From Sorghum bicolor (taxonomy: Eukaryota > Streptophyta > Magnoliopsida > Poales > Poaceae), in NCBI RefSeq assembly GCF_000003195.3, contig NC_012871.2, positions 44,502,554 to 44,566,553 on the forward strand: a stretch of 64,000 bases of DNA, given 5' to 3'. Positions 1 through 10,899 of the stretch are shown in pieces. Positions within the stretch are counted from its first letter, which is position 1. Each line of letters starts with the position of its first letter. The translations under genes and the position numbers were made by a program. Below the pieces are notes generated by a model. The model was given only the letters and a program-made list of their open reading frames with translations, was not told the origin of the DNA and searched no databases.

Positions 1-1484
1 CATCAGCGTGAACCCCAGACTCTATCGACTCGATTGACCCCCTTTTCCCCACGGCGGAGCCACCGGAAGGGGCTCGCCGTCGATGATGGCGGCTCGGCGG
101 AGGTGCTCGGCGTTACGCCGGAGCCCTCAGGCCGGTAGAGCGTGACCTAGGGTTTCCTACAGCACCAGGGAACTACGGCGGAGCTTCCTAGGTACGCGGC
201 TTGGCTTGAAACCTCGTGGAACACGCTGGCCACGAGAGCACCCATCTCCGGCGGAAACACGGCGGCGCTGCGCATCGTGTCCGGTGACAGAGAGTTCGGT
301 AGAGCGTCTAGCAAGTGACGCAAACGCTCGCTAAGGACCTACTCTACCTCTACGACTTGACCAGAGGAGACAAGAGGCTCTGAGGAGCCCGGCATTGAGC
401 TCGCCGGAGAAAAAGGTCACGGCGACCCGATTTGGGGGAAGAAGGAAATGGCGGCTCACCGGTGGATTTCTCGGCGAGATGATGGGTGGAGAATGGAGAG
501 CGGTTCACGGCGAAGCTTTGGGTGAAGTTTGGTGAGCAATGGCGCAGCAAGGAACGCGCGCGAGCTCGCCGGAGTAAGCTCGCGACGGGAGCTCACGACG
601 GCCGCGTTTCTGGCGAGAGAGGCGAGGCAGAGCGGAAGTGGACGCGTCCACTCTGCTCGGGGCGACGCCGTGGAGGTCATGCGCGCGCTGGGGGCTGACG
701 AGCGGGGCCATCGCCGGCGTACGGACGACATCTGGCGGACAGGTGGCGCTCTGACCATCCACGACGGCGAGCTCGGCTCCAATTCAGAAAACACGACGAC
801 CGACTGACAGAGCGACTTCAGCAACAAATAACTCCCAAACCAGCCCGAGTTAGAGGATGATGCAGTTGACAAAGTTGGAGTTCCAAACGAGTTCTACAAC
901 TTTGTCAACTAGAGCAAAAGCTAGATCGGCCGGGATTGAGAGATATAGAGTTTTTAAAATCGATCAAGCAAACTGGTTTTGTTCCAGGACTTAGAAAATT
1001 TTCTAAGTGTTGGAAACAGCCCCAAATCTGCCTTGTGGGTCACTTTTGAGCTATTTGTGTTCATTTTAAAGAGATGGCCATGAAACAACTTTTGTTCCTT
1101 ATAAAATTTTCTACAACTTTGCTGTAGACAGTTTTGACATGCAAACATTTTATGAAACACTTTTTAAAAGCTTAAGAAAAATAGGTTTCTATGGCCTATT
1201 TGTGTAAGTATGACTTAAGTGACTATTTTGGAGAAATGATCAACATGAACATTGTTCCCAAGGTTAAGTTAAGCATGGATAAACTAATTACCAAGACATA
1301 GAGCACAAACACAAACATGGTTCACTCCAACATAAGCATAGGAAGCCTAATTAAGCAATTTAAAACACATTTTTGCAAAGAATGACATGGCTCAAGATAG
1401 ATGATGATCATGATATGCTTTGAGTAGATGATGATGCTTATGCTATGCACATGATCAATGCAACCATAACACTGGGGTGTTACA
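1..1484. mobile_element. Terminal part of a chromovirus-like LTR (element X), cut by the window edge
   Basis: The block ends with GGGGTGTTACA at 1474-1484, the usual terminus of Tekay/Del-type LTRs, which begin TGTAACACC. The first 800 bases are GC-rich and the rest AT-rich, as in such LTRs. The short open frames at 350-870 overlap on both strands with no family motif, so I read no gene here. The other end lies outside the window, so orientation, target duplication and whether it is a solo LTR cannot be decided. Confidence 0.6.
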
Positions 1485-1713
1485 ATATCCATACTAAGTT
1501 ATCTTATCTTGAGTTGTATAAGTCAAAAAGTTAGTAGTCAAGATGGACTGATCAATTATGAATAATAGACACTCTATGGAAAATTTGAGTTACCCTTTGG
1601 TATGCAAGTTGTAAAGTTGAAAGAGTTATCAAGGTCTTTATCCTATTTTCTCTTAGTGGATCTGAGCCTCTTCCGAATCTCGAGGATGAGATTCATTTTA
1701 AGGTGGGTAGATT
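1485..1713 (+). mobile_element. 3' end of the internal region of chromovirus Y, with polypurine tract
   Basis: About 230 bases of AT-rich sequence run directly into a purine-rich tract (AAGGTGGGTAGA, 1701-1712) followed by TGTAACACCC, the normal junction between pol and 3' LTR in Tekay/Del chromoviruses. No protein domain can be read in the remnant. X appears to have inserted into or replaced the upstream part of Y. Confidence 0.6.
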
Positions 1714-1744
1714 TGTAACACCCTAAAATTTGTCCATTGGAAAT
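1714..1744 (+). repeat. Element Y 3' LTR, first piece
   Basis: Starts TGTAACACCCTAAAATTTG right after the polypurine tract at 1701-1712. It is cut at 1744 by insertion of E1, and the same LTR resumes at 4430. The five bases GAAAT (1740-1744) are repeated at 4430-4434 as the E1 target-site duplication. Confidence 0.8.
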
Positions 1745-2204
1745 TGTCGACGAAAGCTGGTCGGCAGTCTACCTTGGGGTATACCCATGGTAGTAGTTTA
1801 TCGGTAGACGGTGCGCAAACTACGAACTCCATGGTGACGCAAGACTCGGACAAGCTTTTTATCCAGGTTCGGCCGCCGAGTTGGCGTAATACCTACGTCC
1901 TGCGTCTGGTTGTATTGATTTGTGTTGAGAGAATCGTATATCCTAGGGGGGTCCCTTGCCTCTCCTTATATAGTCTGAAGGGCAGGGTTACAGATCTGGA
2001 AACTAATCCTAGTCGGTTACAATTGTCATAGATAGTTCGATATCAATTCCTATTCTAACCGACTAGAATCCTGCTTGATCTCCACATCTTGCTTCCTTGC
2101 GCGAAACTCCAGGCTGTCGGATCAAGCCTTGAACTCGTCTCGTAATGGGCCAAGCCTCCTGGCCCAAGTCTAGCCGTAAGGGTATAGGGGTCTATCCCCC
2201 CACA
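1745..2204 (-). repeat. E1 3' LTR
   Basis: 460 bp, TG...CA termini, nearly identical to 3970-4429. A minus-strand TATA-like TATATAAGG lies near 1965-1973. Just right of it is the GC-rich sequence complementary to GCTCGGGGACTAGC, which occupies the polypurine-tract position on the minus strand. Confidence 0.93.
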
Positions 2205-2479
2205 GCTAGTCCCCGAGCACCATGTATTGTGATGTAACACGCCGTCTTGAGCTTCTTCGATCAGTGAGGCTTGACGTCTTCAATAAGCAGGAAAGTCGCC
2301 CAAACAGTTGCAACGGTATTTTGACCAACTCAAAAGACAGTTGATCAACATTGACATCGAAGAAGCAGGTTGTTCGAAGAATGCATGGTGCTCTTAATTA
2401 AAAAAGATTTCTTTCCTGGTGAAGTGTGCCCACTTTACTTTTCTGAAAAGTATAGACTTCAAAATAGCAAGCATATTCA

Positions 2480-3095
2480 CCGCAAGGTGAAGTGTGCCCA
2501 CTTAGTCCCCGAGCCTGGTAGTAGTGACGTAGGCACGTGGTGCCAGGGTCAAAAGAAAATTCCCCAAAGTAGTTTTGAGACTGAGATGCATCGCTAGATG
2601 CATCGTACCGATGTAGTCCCCGAGCTTGCTGAGCAAGGTCTAAAAAATTGAATTTACCAGTCCCCGAGCATATCATGCTCGTCTGCAATTGAATAGACTA
2701 ATCGACCAGTCTCCGAGCATATAACGCTCGGTGGTCGGTACAGTCCCCGAATTCTCAAATTGGTGGGCTGGTCGACCAGTCCCCGAGCGTATAGTGCTCG
2801 GTGGTCGGTGCAGTCCCCAAGTTTTTAAATTGGTGAGCTGGTCGACCAGTCCCCGAGCGTATAGTGCTCGGTGGTCGGCACAGTCCCCGAGCACGGCGTA
2901 GGGACCGGTGGACAAGTCCCCGAGCGTGGTTGGGAACGTAAACGTGCTCGGTGGTCGGCACAGTCTTCGAGCACAGCATAGAGAGTAGTCGACAAGTCCC
3001 CGAGCGTGGTTGGGAACGTAAACGTGCTCGGTGGTCGGAGCAGTCCCCGGGCACAGCGTAGGGAATAGTCGACGAGTCTCCGAGCGTAGCTTGTC
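2480..3095. repeat. Tandem hairpin repeats next to the E1 3' LTR
   Basis: Repeated units contain CCGAGC, a short variable loop, then GCTCGG, each followed by GGTCGG. The units near 2716, 2786 and 2856 are about 70 bp apart, and a second type carrying CGAGCGTGGT repeats at 2921 and 3001, an 80 bp period. The stem is constant while the loop changes. The same design recurs in E2 (9930-10500). No open frame is conserved through it. Confidence 0.8.
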
Positions 3096-3825
3096 GACTG
3101 GGCCAAACTCCTGAAAAATAAATATAAAGAATTGGTAGTACATGATGTATAAATAACCTTCAGATAGAAAATCAGTACTAAGATAAGTTTTAGATTTTTT
3201 GTTATAAAATTAGCACGAGTAGTTAATTCGTCCTAGAGCTTGTACCAGCTCTGGTCTAGCCAACAATCAGCATGAGGTGCGGAACCTAGACACGCGTGGA
3301 ATTGCCTGCCTCGCCAGAGAGCTACTGCCGACCACCCGGAACGCAGAGGGCGGATCTCATGCACGTGTAGGGAGGAGTCGGAGACAGTACCGGCTCTGGA
3401 AAGCTCGTGTAGGAGAAAAAACTAGTCGGCTAACCAAAAAGTTGTTTTGAAGGATAAAAAATATTATGCCAAAAATAAATAAAATATTAGAAGTGCACTT
3501 ATCTTTGGACGAAAGTCTGGTCGGTGACGATAAAATTGTCTGGCCCTCGAGCTTTTGGACTTGTTGTCGTGACGGTGGTCGCGGTTGTCGTAGCGCCGTT
3601 CTTCGCGGTGATTATTATTGCGACTCGTCGTCAGAGCAAGTAGGCCAAACAACTTGGTTGATAGCCGGAGCAGGTCGGTGTCGTCGATCTGCCTCCCTTT
3701 GTAGCAGAGAAGCGGCGACGCGTTGTCGGCGTGGTCGGAGACGTTGCTGGTGTGGTCGAAGCCGTAGCCAGCGTGGTTGGAGCTCCAGCCGACGTCGGTG
3801 AAGAAGTGATCGACAAAGATCGGAT
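3096..3825 (-). other. E1 internal region, largely non-coding
   Basis: Between the repeats and the leader frame. Read on the minus strand, 3464-3820 stays open in overlapping frames rich in Thr, Ser, His and Arg, possibly a decayed gag, but no capsid or zinc-knuckle motif is visible. I therefore assign no product. 3096-3460 shows nothing recognisable. Confidence 0.5.
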
Positions 3826-3921
3826 CTACGCCTCCTTCGCGATCGTGGTGGTGAAGCTGTTGAAGCTGACGGTGAACGTGAAGCCGCCCACCATGGCCGC
3901 GAAGTCGGGGATGATGGCCAT
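3826..3921 (-). CDS. 31-residue leader ORF downstream of the E1 primer site
   Basis: The first ATG after the primer binding site on the minus strand opens a 31-codon frame beginning MAIIPDFAAMVGG and ending with TAG at 3826-3828. It sits where gag normally begins and may be the truncated start of a gag gene. The sequence after the stop stays open in other frames, so a frameshifted gag is equally possible. Function unknown. Confidence 0.4.
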   Translation of the reverse strand: MAIIPDFAAMVGGFTFTVSFNSFTTTIAKEA

Positions 3922-3950
3922 CTTGTTCGTCGGGAGAGCTGTACGCACAC

Positions 3951-3968
3951 CCCCTACCTGGCGCGCCA
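3951..3968 (-). other. E1 primer binding site
   Basis: On the minus strand, TGGCGCGCCAGGTAGGGG starts one base inside the 5' LTR. It matches the GC-rich TGGCGCGCC-type primer sites used by many grass gypsy elements, and it fixes the element orientation as minus. Confidence 0.8.
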
Positions 3969-3969
3969 C

Positions 3970-4429
3970 TGTCGACGAAAGCTGGTCGGCAGTCTACCTT
4001 GGGGTATACCCACGGTAGTAGTTTATCGGTAGACGGTGCGCAAACTACGAACTCGATGGTGACGCAAGACTCGGACAAGCTTTTTATCCAGGTTCGGCCG
4101 CCGAGTTGGCGTAATACCTACGTCCTGCGTCTGGTTGTATTGATTTGTGTTGAGAGAATCGTATATCCTAGGGGGGTCCCTTGCCTCTCCTTATATAGTC
4201 TGAAGGGCAGGGTTACAGATCTGGAAACTAATCCTAGTCGGTTACAATTGTCATAGATAGTTCGATATCAATTCCTATTCTAACCGACTAGAATCCTGCT
4301 TGATCTCCACATCTTGCTTCCTTGCGCGAAACTCCAGGCTGTCGGATCAAGCCTTGAACTCGTCTCGTAATGGGCCAAGCCTCCTGGCCCAAGTCTAGCC
4401 GTAAGGGTATAGGGGTCTATCCCCCCACA
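3970..4429 (-). repeat. E1 5' LTR
   Basis: 460 bp. By eye only two differences from the 3' LTR (CCATGG versus CCACGG near 1787/4012, and CTCCATGG versus CTCGATGG near 1829/4054), so the insertion is recent. Confidence 0.93.
4191..4198 (-). promoter_or_regulatory. TATA box of E1 5' LTR
   Basis: Minus-strand CTATATAAGG inside the LTR, with the U3-R-U5 order expected for minus-strand transcription. Position and motif only; no start-site evidence. Confidence 0.5.
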
Positions 4430-4759
4430 GAAATAAAGCTAAAATGATTTAATTATGAATTTTTGTGCTCATGAAACATAGGAAATAATATTCTTCATCA
4501 AAATAAAATTTATCATAGGGTGTAGCAATATTTTTGTGCACTCATGCTCCTGCATTTTATTTATTGTACTGAGTGGTTTTACTAAAATTCAAAAGTAATT
4601 CAAAGTGATTTTTAAAAATGGTTTTGAAAATGGCTTTGGAATAAAAGAAAGGAAAATAGAACATAAAAAGACAAAACCCCTCCTCCCTCTTTCTGGCACG
4701 AAGGCCCAAACCCTGCCCTTCCTTCCCCCTCACCTTTCTGCCTTGGCGGCCTAGATCGC
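4430..4759 (+). repeat. Element Y 3' LTR, second piece
   Basis: Begins with the duplicated GAAAT and continues the AT-rich LTR cut at 1744. It ends at ATCGC (4755-4759), the left target duplication of element A. The LTR continues after A at 17465 (ATCGT). Confidence 0.75.
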
Positions 4760-5997
4760 TCTTGGGTATTTTAAACGCAAACAGAAAAATCCACAAGCGC
4801 ACGGATACCGATGTAGCTTTCACCCGGGAGTATTCCAGAGTATCGATTTTTCACAGAGAACGTGAGTGTACTAATTAAAATTCAAGATCCCCCAAGGATA
4901 ACTATATAATTATTTTTGGTGGGAAGAGAAGAAGTTTCCTGAGAGTTCTCTAGTTGATCTAAGAATCAAGAATTACTTCAAAGATTATTTATTTCGGGAC
5001 ATCAGAACACTAACCACAGAAAGAGATGAGAAGGGGGCTAGGAAGCTCTGACTACGGTCCTACAAACATCGATCCGAACGAGGTGGAATACGTCGACCGT
5101 TAGGGCTGTCACTACCCTAGGGCTACCACAACAATCCGCAGGATTGGGTGTAATCCTAGGTAATTGCAAGACTAAACACCACGTCTAATATATTAATTAC
5201 TACTCTAGCGTTTCAAAGACTAGAGCACTTGATGCAAGCGGGAATCCAATAAATAACTTGAATGTAAATAAAAGTAATTAAAGAACTCAGGAATTATGAA
5301 CTGAAGAACTTGGAGAAAAATGATGAACGAACCAGTTGCTGCAAAAGTACAATGTTGAGGAAGATCCGACACATCTGGCTCCTCCTCCGCTCTCCTCTTC
5401 TATCTCCCTATTTTCTAGATTACAACTAGAACTAACTAGAACTAGAACTAGATGAACTAGAACTAGAACTAGATGAACTAGAGGGACCATCTCTACTTCG
5501 ATGAATAATTGAAACCCTAGCTTTGATTCTATAGAAGAGGTATGTTCTCCAGGGGCTAGGGGGCCTGCTCATATAGCCCCTCCAAATGAATGTGGGCTGT
5601 CGGATCAAACTGACCTTAATCGCACGGTTTTCCATAATCCTTTAGGTCAGTGGAGCATAATCCGCGAGGCAGAGCCTCATTGGCTCCTGTAGCAGGGCGG
5701 GCGCCCAAGGGGGGAGGGCGGGCACCCTGCCCCCGGGCCCGCTCGGCCTCCCATTCGTTCCCGTGGCTTCTAGAGTCTTCTATATGATAGAAAATTGGCG
5801 CACACGTTAATATCTCTATGTAAACCGGATGTGTGGGCCTTTCCTCCGTATTTCCTGATAACCCCATGCAGAAATAGACAAACACCAAAACTCATGGAAT
5901 TCTGTCAGATGAAACCCTAATTTTGGATGTTGGTTGCATATCGGTCCTTTTCCATGATTAGTTGACGGTTAAATCTGAGCATTAAGGACCATCAACA
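4760..5997 (-). repeat. Element A 3' LTR
   Basis: Matches 16222-17464. The terminal TG has become TC at 4760-4761, and the other end is ...CATCAACA at 5997. It contains a CTAGAACTAGAA-type microsatellite and a GC-rich block with palindromic GGGCGCCC (near 5695-5735). A minus-strand TATA-like CTATATGAGC lies near 5568-5577. Confidence 0.92.
5419..5482. repeat. CTAGAA microsatellite within the LTR
   Basis: Imperfect tandem repeats of AACTAG/GAACTA with occasional ATG interruptions. The same block with different lengths occurs in the LTRs at 16885-16950, 21090-21195, 28195-28295, 54530-54640 and 60845-60950. Confidence 0.85.
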
Positions 5998-6013
5998 AGC
6001 TCCCCCAAGCTTA
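5998..6013 (-). other. Element A polypurine tract
   Basis: Minus strand AGCTTGGGGGAGCT directly abuts the 3' LTR; the same tract precedes the 3' LTRs of B1 and C. Confidence 0.85.
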
Positions 6014-8172
6014 CCTCTTGCATGTCCCTGAGCAAGGATGGACTCAAGAGTTTCTGCAGTGGTTTCATGCCTTAAAGGTACACATGCGCTCAAACAAGAT
6101 CTCATCTCTGGGTTAGTGTAAACTGTTAAGATTTAAACATACTCATTTTATCTTCCACCACGGGGCTTGCAACCGTCACTTGTGTCTTGAGCAGTTAAAA
6201 GATAGAACGGTCTAGTCAAACACCATGTCTCTTGTTCTTCGATTAACTATAGCTCTGGAGTTTTTGCAGATTTTCAAATAAAACTCAGAGATTCCTTGTA
6301 TGACTCTCTCTAGTCTCTCTTTTGTGGTATTTTTGGAACCTTACTAAGGCAGTAATGGTGTATGCCTTCTCTCAAAGTATGTGGTATTTTTGGTATGAGG
6401 CATAGTGGCATTGCGTTCTCTCTCACCCTACTCTAATAAGGTTTTCTTATCTGGAGCTCATAGGTTGGAGACAACTAATACATACTTACAAGACATTTAT
6501 TGGGTAGTCAAACCATGGATCTAGAAGAACAAGTCAATAAGTCAAATCAAGATGTGTATGTGTGGCGAATGAATGGTGATGATGGTGAAAATAATGGTGA
6601 AAGTCTAATTCTACTTTTGCTTTTTTTAGGGGGTACATACCTTCCTTTCACTTGATACTTTAGAGGGGAATGAGATGCTCTATATTTTATTTTTCTTTTC
6701 TCTCAGGTGGGTATCTTGTATCCCTAATTCTACTGTCGGACACTTGTCCATTTTTACCTCTCGTCTCACTTTTTCTTTTTTTTCTCTTTTTTTCGAGATT
6801 TCGGGCACTTGCCCCTTTTTATTTCCTCGTATTCACTTTTTTCAGAGCACTCACCCTCCTAGAATAATGTAGCAGTGGTAGTAACCAAAATATCTCGAGC
6901 ATTTATTTCACGGGGAATAACAGGGATAGGATAATATTTTTGGCTATTCTCTCCTAGATAGGAGTAGAATAATTTTTGGTGAATCTGGATATGGAAATGA
7001 GTGGATGTATGTGGATGCGTACTTCCGGATTAGAAGCAGCATGTATGAGTGAGCGTGCAAGTGAATCTTGATTTTAACCACATGACAAGCTCCTAAGGGT
7101 CTACACAGCTTGACCACACTCAATGCTCATAAGCAGTAAAAAGTAAATGAATGGTTCATACTCTAATAAGCATGTATATATGGCTGTGGTAGGATTTTAT
7201 ACTCTCATCATACAGGAACTCATCATGCAACATTTTAAAGATTTTCAAAGATAAAATTCTCCAGAATTCTAGCATCTCTAGGAACAGATAAACAGCAGCT
7301 CAACCTTCCCATATCGTATCCGTTAACGACTTAGACTTTAGATCAAATATTCTCCCCACAAGTTCAGGTTTAGAGCAAATCTTAATTCATAACAGTCAAG
7401 CCTAAACTTGAGAGAGATTTCAGTTTTAAGAACTAGTCATGGCAAAGCAACTATTCATTATTTCCATGTGAGAGCTTATCATGAGGGTTGATAGCAAACT
7501 TTATTTATTTATTTATTTAGCAAGATAAGTAAAGATATATATAAGCACAAAATCTTTATTTTGGTTTCTATGATTATGCATCTTTTTATTATTAGAGTAA
7601 AGTATAAACGTGAGTAGAATACTTAGCTCGATAAATGGGGGTGCTCTCCCCCAAGCTGGATTTTGACGCAATTTCTTCTGATGTAGCTAGCAGGTGGTGG
7701 AGGTGTATTTGAATGTCAGCAGCATCCTGACAGTGATTAGGATGTCCTCCATCGGCTAGTTTTCTTTGATCCTTGAATTTTGTGGAACTCAAATAGACAA
7801 CAAAGCTTTGTGGAACTGGTTAAGTGTTAGCATAAATATCTAGCCTTTATCATGTTGAGCCTCCTCAATAAATGTTACTCTCTTTAGTAGGATCATAAAT
7901 TTATTTTTATATTTTTATTTTTTATAGGATAGAAATATATTTATTTTATTTTTACGCCACCACAGTGAATGTACTTATGGGTTTTATGCCCTGAGCATAC
8001 TCACATGGGGCTTACTATTTTTAATATTTTTATTTTCTTTTCGAGATGATATGAAGCTGATTAACTAAGCAAACTATTTTTAATAATTGAAGGAAAAAGG
8101 ATAACTACCAAGTTTACCTCTTGGCAAGGCGTTCGGTGTTTTTAAGTCCTCCGAACGGGACTCTCTGTTTTC
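6014..8172 (-). other. Element A 3' non-coding region
   Basis: About 2.2 kb without a conserved frame between the protease stop and the polypurine tract. It aligns by eye with 58153-60314 of C. A block around TCTACTGTCGGACACTTGTCC also recurs in B1 near 22170-22260. It holds the pol position of a full Athila, so polymerase has been lost and replaced by non-coding sequence. Confidence 0.7.
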
Positions 8173-8850
8173 TCAGTCGTCCTGGGATTTGCTGGATGGC
8201 GTAGTCGGTGGTTCCGGCGGTGCCTCCTCTTCGTGTATAACTATCTTCTCTCTCCACACCTGACTCGGTGCTACGGTTTCCTCAGGACAGTTCTGTTCAA
8301 GCTGTATGTCTTCAGACCTTACCACTTCTCTTTCGTAGTCTGCCCATCCGTCCTCGATGATTTGCCTTCTCTGGTTGCGGTTGCGTCGTCTTCTTCTTGT
8401 CCTGACCTGCTTATAGTCTTCAACTATATGGTTAGGGTTAGTAAAATAGCGGCGTACCTTCTTTGAGGGGAAGTGCATGTGGACTTCTCTGGTTCCAATG
8501 TAGATGACTGCTTTAACGGTGCTGAGGAACGATCTCCCAAGGATGATGGGTGGATCGTACTCGTCTTCTCCCATGCCAATAACCTGAAAATCTGTGTGGA
8601 CAAAATGATCGTCTATTTGACAAGGACATCAGTTACTATACCTTCAACCTTTCGGAATGTCTGATCTGCCATCTGGAGCTGAATGTATGTCGGTTTTAGG
8701 GGGATGGTTCCGAATAGGAGGTGATAGGTGACTACGGCCATTATGTTGACGCCTGACCCGGTGTCGCAAAGCGTCTTCTGGAAGTTGTATCCATTAATGG
8801 AGCACTGGATGCTTGGTACACCTGGGTCGTCTTTTTTTTGGTCAGGAACG
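8173..8850 (-). pseudogene. Second retropepsin-like domain and basic tail of element A
   Basis: Read on the minus strand, it opens with GVPSIQCSINGY, then carries the catalytic-type motif CDTGSGVNIM. A frameshift follows near 8618, and then the downstream retropepsin signature DPPIILGRSFLSTVKAVIY. After that comes an Arg-rich stretch (TRRRRRNRNQRRQ) and an acidic, Pro-rich C-terminus ending at 8173. Retropepsins cleave the Gag-Pol polyprotein in the particle. The usual next domain, reverse transcriptase, is absent. The equivalent in C is at 57468-58152. The frameshift makes this copy non-functional as it stands. Confidence 0.75.
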
Positions 8851-8859
8851 ATGACTTAA

Positions 8860-9030
8860 GTCGACGATCTTGACTTCCTTAAACTGCAGTGACCATCTTA
8901 GCTGACTCAGTCCACATTTGCTTGTTCCTATTCCTCCTATTGGTCCTCTTCCTTGGTTCATGTCGCGATTGCTCTGAGATTTGTGTAGTCTTGTTCTTGA
9001 AGGAAAACGTCTCCTTCCTCCCCTTGATGT
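8860..9030 (-). pseudogene. Linker between the two protease domains of element A, cut by E2
   Basis: Minus-strand sequence encodes a Lys/Arg/Asn-rich linker that follows the first protease domain and precedes the second. Homologous sequence in C is uninterrupted at 57360-57540. At 9030 the sequence is broken by the LTR of E2 and resumes at about 13717 with GTAGAAACTG. Confidence 0.65.
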
Positions 9031-9488
9031 TGTCGACGAAAGCTAGTCGGCAGTCTACCTTGGGGTATACCCACGGTAGTAGTTTATCGGTAGACGGTGC
9101 GCAAACTACGAACTCGATGGTGACGCAAGACACGGACAAGCTTTTTATCCAGGTTCGGCCGCCGAGTTGGCGTAATACCTACGTCCTGCGTCTGGTTGTA
9201 TTGGATTGTGTTGAGAGATAATCTGTCCTAGGGGGTCCCCTTGCCCCTCCTTATATAGTCTGGAGGGCAGGGTTACAGATCTAGAAACTAATCCTAGCCG
9301 GTTACAATTGCCATAGATAATTCGATATCAATTCCTATTCTAACCGACTAGAATCCTGCTTGATCTCCACGTCTTGTTTCCTTGCGCGAAACTCGGGCTG
9401 TCGGATCAAGCCTTGAACTCGTCTCGTAGTGGGCCAAGCTTCCTAGCTGAAGTCTAGACGTAAGGGTATAGGGGTTTATACCCCCACA
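9031..9488 (-). repeat. E2 3' LTR
   Basis: 458 bp, TGTCGACG...CCCCCACA, clearly homologous to the E1 LTRs but with many more differences, so E2 is not a recent sister of E1. Confidence 0.9.
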
Positions 9489-10078
9489 GCTAGTCCCCGA
9501 GCGCCATGTATTGTGATGCAACACTCCGTCTTGAGCTTCTTCGATCAGCGTGGCCTGTCGTCTTCAATGAGCGGGGAAATCGCCCAAACGGTTCATTGAT
9601 CAACGTTGTCATCGAAGAAGTAGGTTGTTCGAAGAATGCATGGTGCTCTAAAAAAAATTTCTTTCCTGGTGAAGTGTGCCCACTTTGCCTTTCTGAAAGG
9701 TAGAAGTATCAAAAAAGCAAGCAAATTCACCGCCAGGTGAAGTGTGCCCACTTAGTCCCCGAGCCTGGTAGTAGGTGGCGTAGGCACGTGGTGCCAGGGT
9801 CAAAGGAAAATTCCCCAAAGTAGTTTTGAGACTGAGATGCATCGCTAGATGCATCGTACCGATGTAGTCCCCGAGCTTGCTGGAAGGCGAAGTATGTGCC
9901 TTGTAGCAAGGTCTAAAAAATTGAATTTACCAGTCCCCGAGCATGTCATGCTCGTCTGCGATCGAAAAGACCAATCGACCAGTCCCTGAGCATGTCATGC
10001 TCGTCTGCAATCGAAAAGACCAATCGACCAGTCCCCGAGCATCGAGTGCTCAGTTTCCTAAGCATGCTTTAAAGCTTT
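9489..10078. repeat. E2 region homologous to E1, with first hairpin units
   Basis: 9489-9900 parallels 2205-2640 of E1. From 9930, units with GAGCATGTCATGCTC repeat at about a 60 bp spacing before the regular array starts. Confidence 0.75.
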
Positions 10079-10500
10079 GAGCTGATAGACTGAGCGACCA
10101 GTCCCCGAGCGTCGAGTGCTCGGTGGTCGGTGCAGTCCTTGAAGTTCTGAGTTGATAGACTGGGCAACCAGTCCCCGAGCGTCGAGTGCTCGGTGGTCGG
10201 TGAAGTCTTTGAACTTTCGAGCTGATAAACTGGGCGACCAGTCCCCGAGCGTCGAGTGCTCGGTGGTCGGTGCAGTCTTTGAAGTTCCGAGCTAATAAAC
10301 TGGGCAACCAGTCCCCGAGCGTCGAGTGCTCGGTGGTCGGTGCAGTCTTTGAAGTTCCGAGCTAATAGACTGGGCGACCAGTCCCCGAGCGTCGAGTGCT
10401 CGGTGGTCGGTGCAGTCCTTGAATTTCCGAGCTGATAGACTGGGCGACCAGTCCCCGAGCGTCGAGTGCTCGGTGATCGGTGCAGTCCCCGGATTGCTGA
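10079..10500. repeat. Six-copy 70 bp tandem repeat with a stem-loop in each unit
   Basis: GTCCCCGAGC begins at 10101, 10171, 10241, 10311, 10381 and 10451, exactly 70 bp apart. Each unit has CCGAGC-GTCGAGT-GCTCGG (stem of six, loop of seven) followed by GGTCGGTG. The array lies between the 3' LTR and the promoter region of the antisense gene. Confidence 0.95.
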
Positions 10501-10778
10501 CTCACTGGCGTATGTGTCTTCTTACTTTTGAAAAGGTCTTTCAAATTTAAAGTTGACGTGACGGGGTCTCCTGACGATATGTCAGACGGATGCATGAAAA
10601 GCTGTGCCTGGCAACTGTACAACCGCTCTTTGCGTGGTTTGAGAAAAGGAAACCATCAATTGGTACGAAAACTCCGCCGCATTAATTGTCTATAATCATT
10701 GTAAACCGAAACGCCGCGTCCGCCGCATGGCCTGCCCACTTCCCGAGATTACAGGAAGTGGGAGAGGTGGGGTCGCTG

Positions 10779-10787
10779 GTTTATAAG
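10779..10787 (+). promoter_or_regulatory. TATA box candidate of the antisense gene
   Basis: TTTATAAGG lies about 113 bp upstream of the ATG at 10900, a plausible distance with a transcription start near 10815. The surrounding 10640-10900 is moderately GC-rich and not part of the hairpin array. Confidence 0.5.
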
Positions 10788-10899
10788 GGCCTAATAGGAC
10801 CGCCTGTACCGCTTCTCCTGCCATTGCCTTCAAACCTTCCGTTCTCATCTTCTCCAATCACCTGCATCTTCCTAACTCCGGCCCACATTCGCACCTCTA

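Larger units (their letters stand above)
1745..4429 (-). mobile_element. Complete short non-autonomous LTR retrotransposon E1
   Basis: Two 460 bp LTRs (1745-2204 and 3970-4429), each TGTCGACG...CCCCCACA, differ at only two positions by eye, and the target duplication GAAAT flanks them. The minus orientation follows from the primer binding site next to the right-hand LTR (3951-3968). The 1.77 kb interior has no reverse transcriptase or integrase, only a 31-codon gag-like leader frame and an array of hairpin-bearing repeats. It must have been mobilised in trans. E2 at 9031 belongs to the same LTR family. Confidence 0.93.

Noticed and set aside
350..872. Overlapping open frames on both strands near the left edge
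   Set aside because: GC-rich LTR sequence; no domain, no codon-like consistency, and frames overlap in several phases.
1744..2031. 95-codon plus-strand frame (repeated at 3999 and 8889)
   Set aside because: It is LTR sequence read against the element's orientation; the copies are the LTR repeats themselves.
3464..4078. 204-codon minus-strand frame crossing the E1 LTR boundary
   Set aside because: It runs through LTR and primer site without a gag motif; only the 31-codon leader frame has a position argument.
6670..6872. Hydrophobic 65-codon frames resembling a membrane protein
   Set aside because: T-rich non-coding sequence gives Phe/Leu runs in two frames; the homologous region of C reads as Lys-rich on the other strand.
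10079..10500. CRISPR-like appearance (regular repeats with a stem-loop)
   Set aside because: Units are head-to-tail copies over their full 70 bp with no unique spacers, inside a plant LTR element.
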